DNA of 64,000 nt from CAYRGY01 sp964424075 (GTDB lineage: Bacteria > Patescibacteriota > Gracilibacteria > UBA1369), in NCBI GenBank assembly GCA_964424075.1, contig CAYRGY010000004.1:1-64000 (forward strand). Reading direction: 5' to 3'. The notes below the pieces were generated by a model. It was not told the DNA's origin, ran no database searches, and saw only the letters and a list, made by a program, of their open reading frames with translations. Of this stretch, positions 17,866 to 26,479 are shown piece after piece (within the stretch, counting starts at the first letter, position 1; every line of letters starts with the position of its first letter). Both the position numbers and the translations under genes were made by a program.

Positions 17866-18420
17866 ATGAAAAATACAGTGCAAACTGCAGATGATCTGGA
17901 TTTTAATCAGCATTTGCAAGCCATTGATAAAATGCTCCAGACAAATAAATTACCTGAAAGGGCATTAGTTAATTTTGAAGCTGCTTCTGGAAGTACTCTT
18001 GTCTGTCTTTATCCGAGAACTAAAGAAGATCAGTTGCTCTTTGATGAAATTGGATATTGCTCGCCATATTTTGAAATAATGACCACTGTGCATGCGGGAA
18101 TTATGATCGCCTTAAAGATACATTTATCGCATCAACTACATGATTTACTCAAAAAAACGAACACCACGAGCAAGTGGGAAGACTTGTCACCACAACAGCA
18201 GGGAAATTTTAAGCGCATAGGAAGAGTTTTATTCCAACAAGGTGAATTGGTTTCCGACTTGAAGAGTAGCCAATTTGCTCAGTATTTTTCACAAAACAAA
18301 ACACAAGCCTCCTTTTTAATGGCCTCTGCGCCAATAGAAGATTTGGATGAAGCATATTCTGAAATTGACAAAATATTTGCCGGCCTTAGAAAAATATTTA
18401 ATCTAGCGCTTGCAGAATGA
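17866..18420 (+). CDS. Hypothetical protein
   Basis: I do not recognise a family. From the ATG at 17866 the product has 184 aa; earlier in-frame starts exist at 17836 (ATG) and 17830 (TTG) but would add an unusual hydrophobic stub. A TTGATA at 17811-17816 with CTATGT 17 nt later would give a leader of about 20 nt for the chosen start, in line with other genes here. The protein has no signal peptide. It looks like a mixed alpha/beta core (LVNFEAASGSTLVCLYP, then an amphipathic helix around the HLSHQLHDLL stretch). It ends in TGA, evidence that TGA is a stop. Confidence 0.65.
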   Translation: MKNTVQTADDLDFNQHLQAIDKMLQTNKLPERALVNFEAASGSTLVCLYPRTKEDQLLFDEIGYCSPYFEIMTTVHAGIMIALKIHLSHQLHDLLKKTNTTSKWEDLSPQQQGNFKRIGRVLFQQGELVSDLKSSQFAQYFSQNKTQASFLMASAPIEDLDEAYSEIDKIFAGLRKIFNLALAE

Positions 18421-18455
18421 GAGCTGTGGGAATGTAATCTGCAAGATATCTAAAA

Positions 18456-18532
18456 TGGTACGCCCGGCAGGATTCGAACCTGCGACCTTTGCCTTAGAAG
18501 GGCACTGCTCTATCCAGCTGAGCTACAGGCGC
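18456..18532 (-). tRNA. tRNA-Arg (TCT)
   Basis: On the minus strand the gene folds as a standard cloverleaf. The acceptor is GCGCCTG/CGGGCGT, with D-stem GCTC/GAGC, anticodon loop CTTCTAA (anticodon TCT) and T arm GCAGG-TTCGAAT-CCTGC. Discriminator A is followed by an encoded CCA. It reads AGA codons. It starts 1 nt after the T-run of the terminator of the M23/SLH gene. Confidence 0.95.
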
Positions 18533-18557
18533 AAAAGGCACTTCAATCTGAAGTGCC
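18533..18557 (-). terminator. Terminator of the M23/SLH gene
   Basis: Perfect 9-bp stem (GGCACTTCA/TGAAGTGCC, 18537-18557) with a 3-nt loop, followed on the minus strand by TTTT (18533-18536), directly before tRNA-Arg. Confidence 0.8.
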
Positions 18558-18590
18558 AGAATATTAAACAATAGAGCCTTAAAAATCAAA

Positions 18591-20603
18591 CTAATTGTAG
18601 AATCCCTCAATATCGCTATTATCAACTACCAATGAGTTGGAATAGCTGTCCTTGCCGTTAACTTTGGTAATAATCAACTTGTAAAGTATTTCCGAAACCT
18701 CACCTCTTTCCAGCGGTTCATTTGGCCCAATCTTATTTGAGGAATCTGCCAATAAATTCATTTCCTTAGCTTTGGCGATATATTTAATATGCCAATCTTC
18801 AAAATTCACATCAACATATGGCTTTCTTCTGACCTCATAGTCTTCTACATCAATTTCAGCAGATAGTAGCAGCATTTTTAAGAATTCAGCTCTGGTAACG
18901 GTATTGCCCGGCTTAAAGACATTGCCTTCATAACCCTTAACTATGCCTTGTTGCTGTGCCGCTCCAATATATCTTGCATACCAGGCCTTGGAATCAGTAT
19001 CGGCAAATTCTAATACAACTGTTTTTCTATAATCCTTATTCAAACCTTCATAAATAAACTTCAAAGCCTCCACACGCGAAACAGGATTATCAGGCTTAAA
19101 TGAACCATCCGGATACCCTCGTATTACATTATTATTCTTTAAGAAATTAATCGCCGTAAATCTATCGTCATTGGCATCAAGGTCTGTAAAAATGCTTGAT
19201 TGCATAACATCAGATAGTGCTTGAATCTTCCCCTCACTGACGCTGAATCTCAAACCGAATTCTGCAGTAGGGGTAATCTCAAATTCGGCAATTCCCATTA
19301 CGAAGTCTGATTTGTCTAAAAACTTTGTGGAAAGCTCAGCCGATCCGTTTTCAATCTTGATGTAAACAACATCATCTGGCTTATAACTGTTAAAGACCTT
19401 GCCATCTTCATCAAAGGCCACCACTTTTACCTTTTTAGGTTGATTCAAAACTAATGAGTCGTCATAGCGTAATTCAAACTCTGCTAATTCTGGAAGTGGT
19501 AAAGATTCAGGCTTCTCCTTCTCTTCTTCAACTTCTTCAACTACAGCAACTTCTTCAACTTTAGCAACTTCAGAAGAATCTGAACTAGCATCAGGTGTTG
19601 ATACAGTGATATCTGGAGGTAAATCGCCAATTGTCGTTGGTAATTCAGCTTCAGGTTCTTCATCCCTCTCAGGTAATTTGACAGGCTCTGCTTCAGAGAC
19701 GGGTTCTGAAACAGGCTCTACATCTGGCGCGGGCTGGCTTTGTCCGCTATCATCTAGATACTTTTGAACATAAAGCATCGGATTTATAGTTGTTTCTATA
19801 GCTTTATCTTGGCCTAAACCGGTGTTAATAGCTTCAAAAAATGATAAACCTGCGGCATTAGCTTCACTATAAGTAAAAGGCCAATAAGGATGCCATGGCG
19901 CTTTTGAATTATCAATTTGGAAATGCAAATGCGGAGTTGTAGCAGTTCCGGACTGTCCGCTTAAACCTATTTTCTGACCTTTTGTAACAATATCACCTTC
20001 ACTAACATGAATATTGCTTAAATGGCTGTAACTTGAATAGTAGGTCTCTTTAACATTAGGATTGTTTACCGATGGAAAATCATCATGTCGCACAACAATA
20101 TGTTGCCCAAACCCACTGCTTTGAGGTGAAACTTTGGTCACAACGCCATTACCGATAGCAAAAACAGGAGTATTTATCGGTATCTTAATATCTACGGCCA
20201 AGTGACTACCGACAAACTCTCTACCGTCCAATTTATAATTACCCATATACGGCACGCTGAACGTGACTTGGGCATTACGAATCATTTTGTCCCTTTGATT
20301 ACTCCAATTTAACGAGCTGGGATCTTTCTTTAATTGATTGGGATCATATTGTGGCAAATCTATCAATAAATTCTCAGGTAATTGACCATAACTCCAATCC
20401 CATTGATTAGATGTTAATTCTACCCAATTAGGTGCTTTTTTAATGGGTAAGCTTAATCCGTCATAGGGGGCAGCCTTTTTACCGGCAATTAAATTGGTTT
20501 GAAAATCGAGAAGTGTAGTGTTCAAAACCAGCATAGCTATGGCAAAAATGCCCACTACAAGTGAAATTTGGGCGCCTCGTTTTTTAAGTAGAGTTTTAAG
20601 CAT
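18591..20603 (-). CDS. Secreted M23 peptidase with three C-terminal SLH domains
   Basis: A 670-aa exported protein with an N-terminal membrane anchor (about 13-34). Residues about 130-235 form an M23 (LytM-type) domain with GSHLAVDI (zinc His and Asp) and HLHFQ (HxH). This suggests peptidoglycan endopeptidase activity with all metal ligands kept. A Pro/Glu/Val-rich linker (about 290-380) and an Ig-like segment lead to three SLH domains at the C terminus (FTDLDANDD..., FADTDSKAWY..., YVDVNFEDWH...). These anchor proteins to the wall or S-layer. It has its own promoter and terminator. Confidence 0.9.
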   Translation of the reverse strand: MLKTLLKKRGAQISLVVGIFAIAMLVLNTTLLDFQTNLIAGKKAAPYDGLSLPIKKAPNWVELTSNQWDWSYGQLPENLLIDLPQYDPNQLKKDPSSLNWSNQRDKMIRNAQVTFSVPYMGNYKLDGREFVGSHLAVDIKIPINTPVFAIGNGVVTKVSPQSSGFGQHIVVRHDDFPSVNNPNVKETYYSSYSHLSNIHVSEGDIVTKGQKIGLSGQSGTATTPHLHFQIDNSKAPWHPYWPFTYSEANAAGLSFFEAINTGLGQDKAIETTINPMLYVQKYLDDSGQSQPAPDVEPVSEPVSEAEPVKLPERDEEPEAELPTTIGDLPPDITVSTPDASSDSSEVAKVEEVAVVEEVEEEKEKPESLPLPELAEFELRYDDSLVLNQPKKVKVVAFDEDGKVFNSYKPDDVVYIKIENGSAELSTKFLDKSDFVMGIAEFEITPTAEFGLRFSVSEGKIQALSDVMQSSIFTDLDANDDRFTAINFLKNNNVIRGYPDGSFKPDNPVSRVEALKFIYEGLNKDYRKTVVLEFADTDSKAWYARYIGAAQQQGIVKGYEGNVFKPGNTVTRAEFLKMLLLSAEIDVEDYEVRRKPYVDVNFEDWHIKYIAKAKEMNLLADSSNKIGPNEPLERGEVSEILYKLIITKVNGKDSYSNSLVVDNSDIEGFYN

Positions 20604-20635
20604 TAGAACTTTATTTTTGTTTTGAATATCACTAT

Positions 20636-20664
20636 ATTTTACCTGTTTCCCGCAAATTAAGCAA
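20636..20664 (-). promoter_or_regulatory. Promoter of the M23/SLH gene
   Basis: Minus-strand TTGCTT (20659-20664), 17-nt spacer, TAAAAT (20636-20641), 33 nt upstream of the start codon. Confidence 0.55.
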
Positions 20665-20668
20665 TATA

Positions 20669-21139
20669 ATGATTCAGGATAATTTAAGTACTAATCAACG
20701 ATCAGCAGAAGAATTTATAGTCAATTCTTTACAAGATCTGGGCAAAATCGCCCAAGAAGTCAAGAATCGAATTAAGAAGCCCAGCATTGTTTTATTGCAA
20801 GGCAATTTGGGGGCTGGGAAAACCGCATTCGTTAAAAAATTCGTTGAACAATATGACTATCCCGCTCGCAAGGTCAAAAGCCCAACTTTTACGATTATAA
20901 ATAATTATTATATTGGGCAGGAAATGACCATTAACCATCTGGATCTTTATCGAATCAATCAATTGGATCTATCCTTACTGAATGAAATTCTTGACTTAAC
21001 TACTAATAATAATTCACATACCTTTATCGAATGGCCTGAATTGTTGGAAAATAGAGCATTCAAGGGTATGAATCAATATTTAATCCAATTTGAAATCACT
21101 GAGCTCCCTCAGCGCAAAATAAAATTTCAACAAATCTGA
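20669..21139 (+). CDS. tsaE: tRNA threonylcarbamoyladenosine biosynthesis ATPase TsaE
   Basis: ATPase that works with TsaB/TsaD to make t6A37 in tRNAs reading ANN codons. The 156-aa protein shows Walker A QGNLGAGKT (about 44-52), SPTFTI, the HLDLYRI motif and a final IEWPE, all diagnostic for TsaE. It precedes dnaE by 41 nt on the same strand. The ATG is the first in frame and has no visible Shine-Dalgarno. Confidence 0.95.
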   Translation: MIQDNLSTNQRSAEEFIVNSLQDLGKIAQEVKNRIKKPSIVLLQGNLGAGKTAFVKKFVEQYDYPARKVKSPTFTIINNYYIGQEMTINHLDLYRINQLDLSLLNEILDLTTNNNSHTFIEWPELLENRAFKGMNQYLIQFEITELPQRKIKFQQI

Positions 21140-21180
21140 TTTTCATGCTAAAAACTATCTAAGCTATTCACTTCAATTAG

Positions 21181-24100
21181 ATGTCCTTTGTTCACCTGAC
21201 AGCTCACTCGCACTTTAGCCTTTTAGATGCCTTGGGATCGCCCAAGGCACTGGTAAAACATGCCAAAGAACAGGGCCACGACACTTTGGGTCTGACTGAC
21301 ACCTCCTACGTTTATGGTCTGACTGATTTTTATAAAGCTGCCAAAGCAGAAGAGATTAAGCCGATAGTTGGAGTCGAATTCTACGTTGCACCTGGATCTA
21401 GACATGATAAAAGCTCCAGCCCTGATAATAAGCCACATAATTTAACCTTGCTTGCTAAGGATTATCAGGGTTATCAAAATTTACTAAAATTATCTACTGC
21501 AGCTTCACTTGAAGGCTTCTACTATCGACCTAGAATTGATTTCGAACTTCTGGAACAACATCATCAAGGTCTAGTTTTACTGTCCGGAAATCGTTGGGGA
21601 GAATTAGCTCAGGCCATCTTGGTAGATAGTGAGGAGATTCAACAAAAAATAATTCAGAAATATCATCAACTTTTTCAAGATGATTATTATTTAGAAGTTC
21701 AACGCCATCCTAACATTCCTGAATATCAACAAATTGAATCAGCTTTAATCAGTTTAAGTCAAAAATCAGGCATTCCTCTGGTCGCTACTCAATCTTCCAG
21801 ATATTTAAATCCACAAGATACGTCAGCACATGACATTTTAGTATGTATTGGCACACAAACCAATATTACCAATTCTGATAGAAAAGTTTATCCAGACGAT
21901 TTTTCTCTCAAAAGTGCAGCAGAAATGCAAGAAATATTCAGTGATTTACCCGAAGCATGTGCCAACACCCTAAAAATTGCTGAAAAATGTAATGTAGAAA
22001 TAAAGTTTGGCCAGAATCTCTTACCACATTTCAAAACACCGGATAACAAGCCGGCTGATCAATATTTAAAAGAGCTATGCTATCGAGGACTAGAGGAGTT
22101 TTATGCCTCTGAAAAACAGCCGGAAGCAAAAAAGCAATTGGATTATGAACTAGGAATCGTTAATGACATGGGCTTTAACGACTACTTTTTGATCGTATGG
22201 GACTTTATCCATTATGCCAAAACCAACGGTATTGCAGTAGGGCCCGGTAGAGGCTCGGCTGCAGGTTCAATTATTGCTTATACATTAAAAATTACAGAGC
22301 TTGACCCGTTGCAATACGGACTGATTTTTGAAAGATTTTTAAATCCCGCCAGAGTTTCCATGCCTGATATTGATATTGATTTTGCAGATCACCGACGCAA
22401 TGAAGTCTTGGATTACACTATCAATAAATATGGAAAAGATTGTGTTTCTCAGGTAATTACATTTGGCACAATGTCTGCTAAGGCTGCCATCAGAGATGTC
22501 GGACGCGCCATGGGTTATCCTTACAGTGAAGTAGATACAGTTGCCAAAGCCGTACCTCCAACTGTTCTGGGCAAACATTCTCCTCTTAAAGTTTCCAAAG
22601 AAGCAAGTCCCGATCTAAGCAATCTTTACAAAACCAATCCCAGAGCTAAAGCCTTAATTGATAATGCCATCAATCTTGAAGGTACTGTTAGACATGCCGG
22701 TACTCATGCCTGCGCAGTTATGGTCTCTGACAAGCCACTTGTAAATTACACAGCCCTCCAGCGCAGCACTGATGGTAGTGACGGAACTGTCACCCAATAC
22801 TCCATGAAACCTTTGGAAGAAATTGGACTACTTAAGATGGACTTTTTAGGCCTCAAAAACTTGTCCATCATTGAGAAAACTATTAACATAATCGGCAAAA
22901 CCAAAGGTGTAAACATTGATATTACCAAAATCCCCATTGATGACAAACAAACTTTTGAACTGTTGCAAAGAGGGGAAACAACAGGAGTATTCCAACTAGA
23001 GTCATCCGGTATGCGACGATATATTCGCGAACTCAAACCGACTGAATTTGAAGATATTATCGCCATGATTTCTCTTTATAGACCCGGACCGATGGAGTGG
23101 ATTCCTCAATATATAAAAGGTAAACATCATCCTGACACAGTTAAATATCCCCACAAATCTTTGGAGGAAATTCTTAAAGAAACTTATGGAGTAGCCATAT
23201 ATCAGGAACAGGTTATGAAAATATCAGAGATATTTTCCGGCTTTTCACTTGCCGAAGCTGACATTTTGCGTAAAGCAGTGGGCAAGAAAATTCCTGAACT
23301 CTTGGCCGAACAGAAGCAGAAATTTGTTGATGGCGCCATGCAGCTGGGTCACAGCAAAGATTTTGCTACTGAAATTTTTGAAAAAGTAGTAGAACCTTTT
23401 GCTGGTTATGGTTTTAATAAATCACATGCCGCCTGCTATGCAATGATTTCATATCGAACTTCCTATTTAAAGGCTCACTATCCGACTGAATTTATGGCCG
23501 CTCTGATGACGTCAGATCACGGCAATACTGACAAAATCGTTTTAGAAATTAGAGATTGTGAAGAAATGGGCATTACAGTACCTCCACCCTCAATCAATGA
23601 ATCATTTGGTGACTTTACCGCAGTCGAAGATGGCAAAATTCGCTTTGGTTTGAATGCGGTCAAGGGTATCGGGGAAGGTCCGATTGACGCCATAATCGAT
23701 GCCAGAAAAAAACACGGCAAATTTCAATCTTTAGAGGAATTGGCATTAAATCTGCCTTCAAAGATACTCAACAAAAAAACCATTGAAAGTTTGGCCTATT
23801 CCGGTGCATTAGACGAATTCGGAGAGCGCAAAATGATAGCCGAAAACAGTGACACAATTGCGCGTTATGCGAAGGATTTCAACCCGGATGAAAAAGAGAA
23901 TCAAGATCAAACTGACTTATTTGGAGCAATCAGTGAAGATATATCTGATCTAAATTTTGAACCAATAAAGCTCAAAACAGTCGAGCCGCTTAAGTTAATG
24001 GAAAAATTAAAACTGGAAAAGGATTATTTGGGCTTGTACGTATCAGGGCATCCCCTAAAGGGTCTCAAGCATTACTTAAAAAGAAAGGTTAAACTGATTG

Positions 24101-24660
24101 AATCCTTGACCAAAAAGGATGTTGGTAAAAGCTTCAAACTTGGCGGCCTGCTTAATAGCCTAAAAACCGTCATGACCAAGTCCGGCAAGCCAATGGCGTA
24201 TGCTGAACTGGAAGACAATACCGGTAAAATCCCCGTTGTTTTCTTCCCCGGTGTTTATGAAAAAGTGAAATTTTCCATTCAGGAAAATCAAATTTTAATA
24301 ATTGAAGGTAAAATCAATCAAAGGAACGATGAATTGCAACTAAATGCCAGTGATTTGAAGACGATATCACTTGATACAATGATTAATAATGCTAAAGAAG
24401 CAGGTATATATAATTTAGAAGAAGCAGGGGAGAATCTTAATCAGTACGAAGTATTTGAAGACAAAGTTACAATTAATATTCCTCAAAATTTTGGATCAGA
24501 ACAATTTAACAATTTGAAGAAATTTTTGGAGAGCCATCCTGGTCAGAAACAAGTGATTCTGCGTGTGCCAGAAGCAAGATCAGTAAAATCTTTAACCACT
24601 TCTCTAAAAATTGAAACTAATAGTGAAACCTTGCAACAATTGGAAAAACTGCTTGGCTAA
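21181..24660 (+). CDS. dnaE: DNA polymerase III subunit alpha
   Basis: Replicative C-family DNA polymerase, 1159 aa. It has an N-terminal PHP domain, then the polymerase core with GPGRGSAAGS and the catalytic PDIDIDF (D396, D398), a further LKMDFLG Asp, a helix-hairpin-helix region and a C-terminal OB domain (FKLGGLLNSLKTVMTKSG). In the PHP domain the first motif HSHFS is kept. The second motif reads LTDTSYVYG where TDHGN is typical, so metal-dependent PHP activity is probably lost. It is full length for DnaE1-type enzymes. Confidence 0.97.
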   Translation: MSFVHLTAHSHFSLLDALGSPKALVKHAKEQGHDTLGLTDTSYVYGLTDFYKAAKAEEIKPIVGVEFYVAPGSRHDKSSSPDNKPHNLTLLAKDYQGYQNLLKLSTAASLEGFYYRPRIDFELLEQHHQGLVLLSGNRWGELAQAILVDSEEIQQKIIQKYHQLFQDDYYLEVQRHPNIPEYQQIESALISLSQKSGIPLVATQSSRYLNPQDTSAHDILVCIGTQTNITNSDRKVYPDDFSLKSAAEMQEIFSDLPEACANTLKIAEKCNVEIKFGQNLLPHFKTPDNKPADQYLKELCYRGLEEFYASEKQPEAKKQLDYELGIVNDMGFNDYFLIVWDFIHYAKTNGIAVGPGRGSAAGSIIAYTLKITELDPLQYGLIFERFLNPARVSMPDIDIDFADHRRNEVLDYTINKYGKDCVSQVITFGTMSAKAAIRDVGRAMGYPYSEVDTVAKAVPPTVLGKHSPLKVSKEASPDLSNLYKTNPRAKALIDNAINLEGTVRHAGTHACAVMVSDKPLVNYTALQRSTDGSDGTVTQYSMKPLEEIGLLKMDFLGLKNLSIIEKTINIIGKTKGVNIDITKIPIDDKQTFELLQRGETTGVFQLESSGMRRYIRELKPTEFEDIIAMISLYRPGPMEWIPQYIKGKHHPDTVKYPHKSLEEILKETYGVAIYQEQVMKISEIFSGFSLAEADILRKAVGKKIPELLAEQKQKFVDGAMQLGHSKDFATEIFEKVVEPFAGYGFNKSHAACYAMISYRTSYLKAHYPTEFMAALMTSDHGNTDKIVLEIRDCEEMGITVPPPSINESFGDFTAVEDGKIRFGLNAVKGIGEGPIDAIIDARKKHGKFQSLEELALNLPSKILNKKTIESLAYSGALDEFGERKMIAENSDTIARYAKDFNPDEKENQDQTDLFGAISEDISDLNFEPIKLKTVEPLKLMEKLKLEKDYLGLYVSGHPLKGLKHYLKRKVKLIESLTKKDVGKSFKLGGLLNSLKTVMTKSGKPMAYAELEDNTGKIPVVFFPGVYEKVKFSIQENQILIIEGKINQRNDELQLNASDLKTISLDTMINNAKEAGIYNLEEAGENLNQYEVFEDKVTINIPQNFGSEQFNNLKKFLESHPGQKQVILRVPEARSVKSLTTSLKIETNSETLQQLEKLLG

Positions 24661-24703
24661 AAAGCAAAAAACAATATACTAATCAAAACTTTATCATAAA
24701 ATT

Positions 24704-26479
24704 ATGTATAGAACACATACCAACAACGACTTAAACGCAACCCATCTAGATCAGGAAGTAACACTTTGCGGTTGGGTACACCGACGTCGAGATCATGGTG
24801 GAGTTATCTTTGTCGATTTGCGCGATCGATATGGACTAACGCAAATCGTTACAGATCCGGAACTGTTTGCTGAAGCTCATCAGAAAGCAGACCAAGTTCG
24901 CCCTGAATTTGTAATCAAAGCGACAGGAAAAGTGCGGCGCCGACCGGAAGGTCAAGAAAACTCTAATATGGACACTGGAGAAATTGAAGTCCTCATTAGC
25001 GAACTTGAAGTTCTAAACAAGGCGGCAACTCCTCCTTTTGAAATTGACCAAGAAACAGACGTTAATGAAGAGCTGCGCCTTCAATATCGCTATCTAGACC
25101 TTCGTAGAGAAAGAATGCAAAGAAACATTATTATGCGCCACAAAATGGCTATGGAGATGCGCAAATTTTTTGACCAAGAAAATTTTCTTGAAATTGAAAC
25201 TCCAATTCTTATCAAAGGTACACCAGAAGGAGCCAGAGAATACATTGTACCTTCACGACTATACCCTGGAAAATTCTTCGTTCTTCCTCAATCACCTCAA
25301 CAGCTTAAACAACTATTAATGATTGCAGGATATGATCGCTATTTTCAATTAGCTCGATGCATGCGCGATGAAGATCAAAGAGGGGATAGACAACCGGAAT
25401 TTACGCAGCTCGACCTAGAAATGGCATTTGTAGATCAAGAGGATGTACTTGAGCTTTTTGAACGCATGTTGATTGAAATGTCTGAAAAGCTCGTGCCACA
25501 TAAAAAGATTATTCAGAAACCTTTTCCTCGCATCACCTGGGTACAAGCAATGAATGATTACGGCATAGATAAGCCCGATATTCGCTACGACCTTAAAATC
25601 AAGGATGTCTCAGATCTTGTACAAAATTGCGAATTCTCTGTTTTTTCCAATGCTATCAAGTCTGGCGGTGTCGTCAGAGCTTTGAAGGTTGATGGTGGCC
25701 TAGAGCTAACTCGCAAGGAAATTGATGACTTAACCGAATTGGCGAAAATACATGGCGCTAAAGGTTTGGCATATTTACAAATTACCGATGAAGGCCCCAA
25801 ATCAAATATTCAAAAATATTTTAGTGAAGATGAATTGAAGGCAATTGTCGAGCGAACTGAAGCAAAAGCAGGCGATATTATTTTCTTTGGAGCTGATAGT
25901 TTCAATACTGTTTGTGCTGCTCTAGCCCATGTAAGAATTGCTTGCGCCAAGCGCTTCAACCTTATAGACAAAGATAAACTTGGATTTTGCTGGATAGTAG
26001 ATTTTCCGCTATTTGAAAAAGACCCCGTTTCAGGGGAATTGGCAGCAGTACATCACCCATTTACCCATCCCAAAAAGGATCAAGTAGAAATGCTCAATGA
26101 TCCAGAGAAATTAGACAAGATTTTTGCAGACTGCTATGACGCTGTATTAAACGGTTATGAGTTGGGAAGTGGAAGTATTAGAATTTTTGAGCCAGAACTA
26201 CAAAGCAAAGTATTTGAAGTTCTTGGAATCACTCCGGAAGATGCAACTATGAGATTTGGACATATGATGGAGGCTTTCAAGTATGGTGCTCCACCTCATG
26301 CGGGATTTGCTATGGGCATAGAGCGTATTGCTATGATATACTTAGATGAAGAGAATATTCGCGAAGTGATGGCCTTCCCTAAAGATCAAAAAGCTAAAGA
26401 TTTAATGTTGGGCGCACCCTCCGAAATTCCTGAAAAACGGCTAGAAGAAGCCAACATAGAGATCAAAAAGCAGGATTAA
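24704..26479 (+). CDS. aspS: Aspartyl-tRNA synthetase
   Basis: Class IIb synthetase, 591 aa, of bacterial type. An N-terminal OB anticodon domain (GWVHRRRDHGGVIFVDLRD) is followed by motif 1 around RYLDLRRERMQ, motif 2 ARCMRDEDQRGDRQPEFTQLD, a GAD insertion domain, HHPFTHPK, and motif 3 GFAMGIERIAM. The motif 2 Cys-Met and motif 3 Ile-Glu differ slightly from the common CFRDED and GLDR forms. Whether it also charges tRNA-Asn cannot be told here. The stop overlaps the following ATPase start by 1 nt (TAATG). Confidence 0.95.
   Translation: MYRTHTNNDLNATHLDQEVTLCGWVHRRRDHGGVIFVDLRDRYGLTQIVTDPELFAEAHQKADQVRPEFVIKATGKVRRRPEGQENSNMDTGEIEVLISELEVLNKAATPPFEIDQETDVNEELRLQYRYLDLRRERMQRNIIMRHKMAMEMRKFFDQENFLEIETPILIKGTPEGAREYIVPSRLYPGKFFVLPQSPQQLKQLLMIAGYDRYFQLARCMRDEDQRGDRQPEFTQLDLEMAFVDQEDVLELFERMLIEMSEKLVPHKKIIQKPFPRITWVQAMNDYGIDKPDIRYDLKIKDVSDLVQNCEFSVFSNAIKSGGVVRALKVDGGLELTRKEIDDLTELAKIHGAKGLAYLQITDEGPKSNIQKYFSEDELKAIVERTEAKAGDIIFFGADSFNTVCAALAHVRIACAKRFNLIDKDKLGFCWIVDFPLFEKDPVSGELAAVHHPFTHPKKDQVEMLNDPEKLDKIFADCYDAVLNGYELGSGSIRIFEPELQSKVFEVLGITPEDATMRFGHMMEAFKYGAPPHAGFAMGIERIAMIYLDEENIREVMAFPKDQKAKDLMLGAPSEIPEKRLEEANIEIKKQD

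Noticed and set aside
20665..20670. TATAAT before tsaE
   Set aside because: Its last two bases are the first two of the tsaE start codon, so it cannot be the promoter of that gene.
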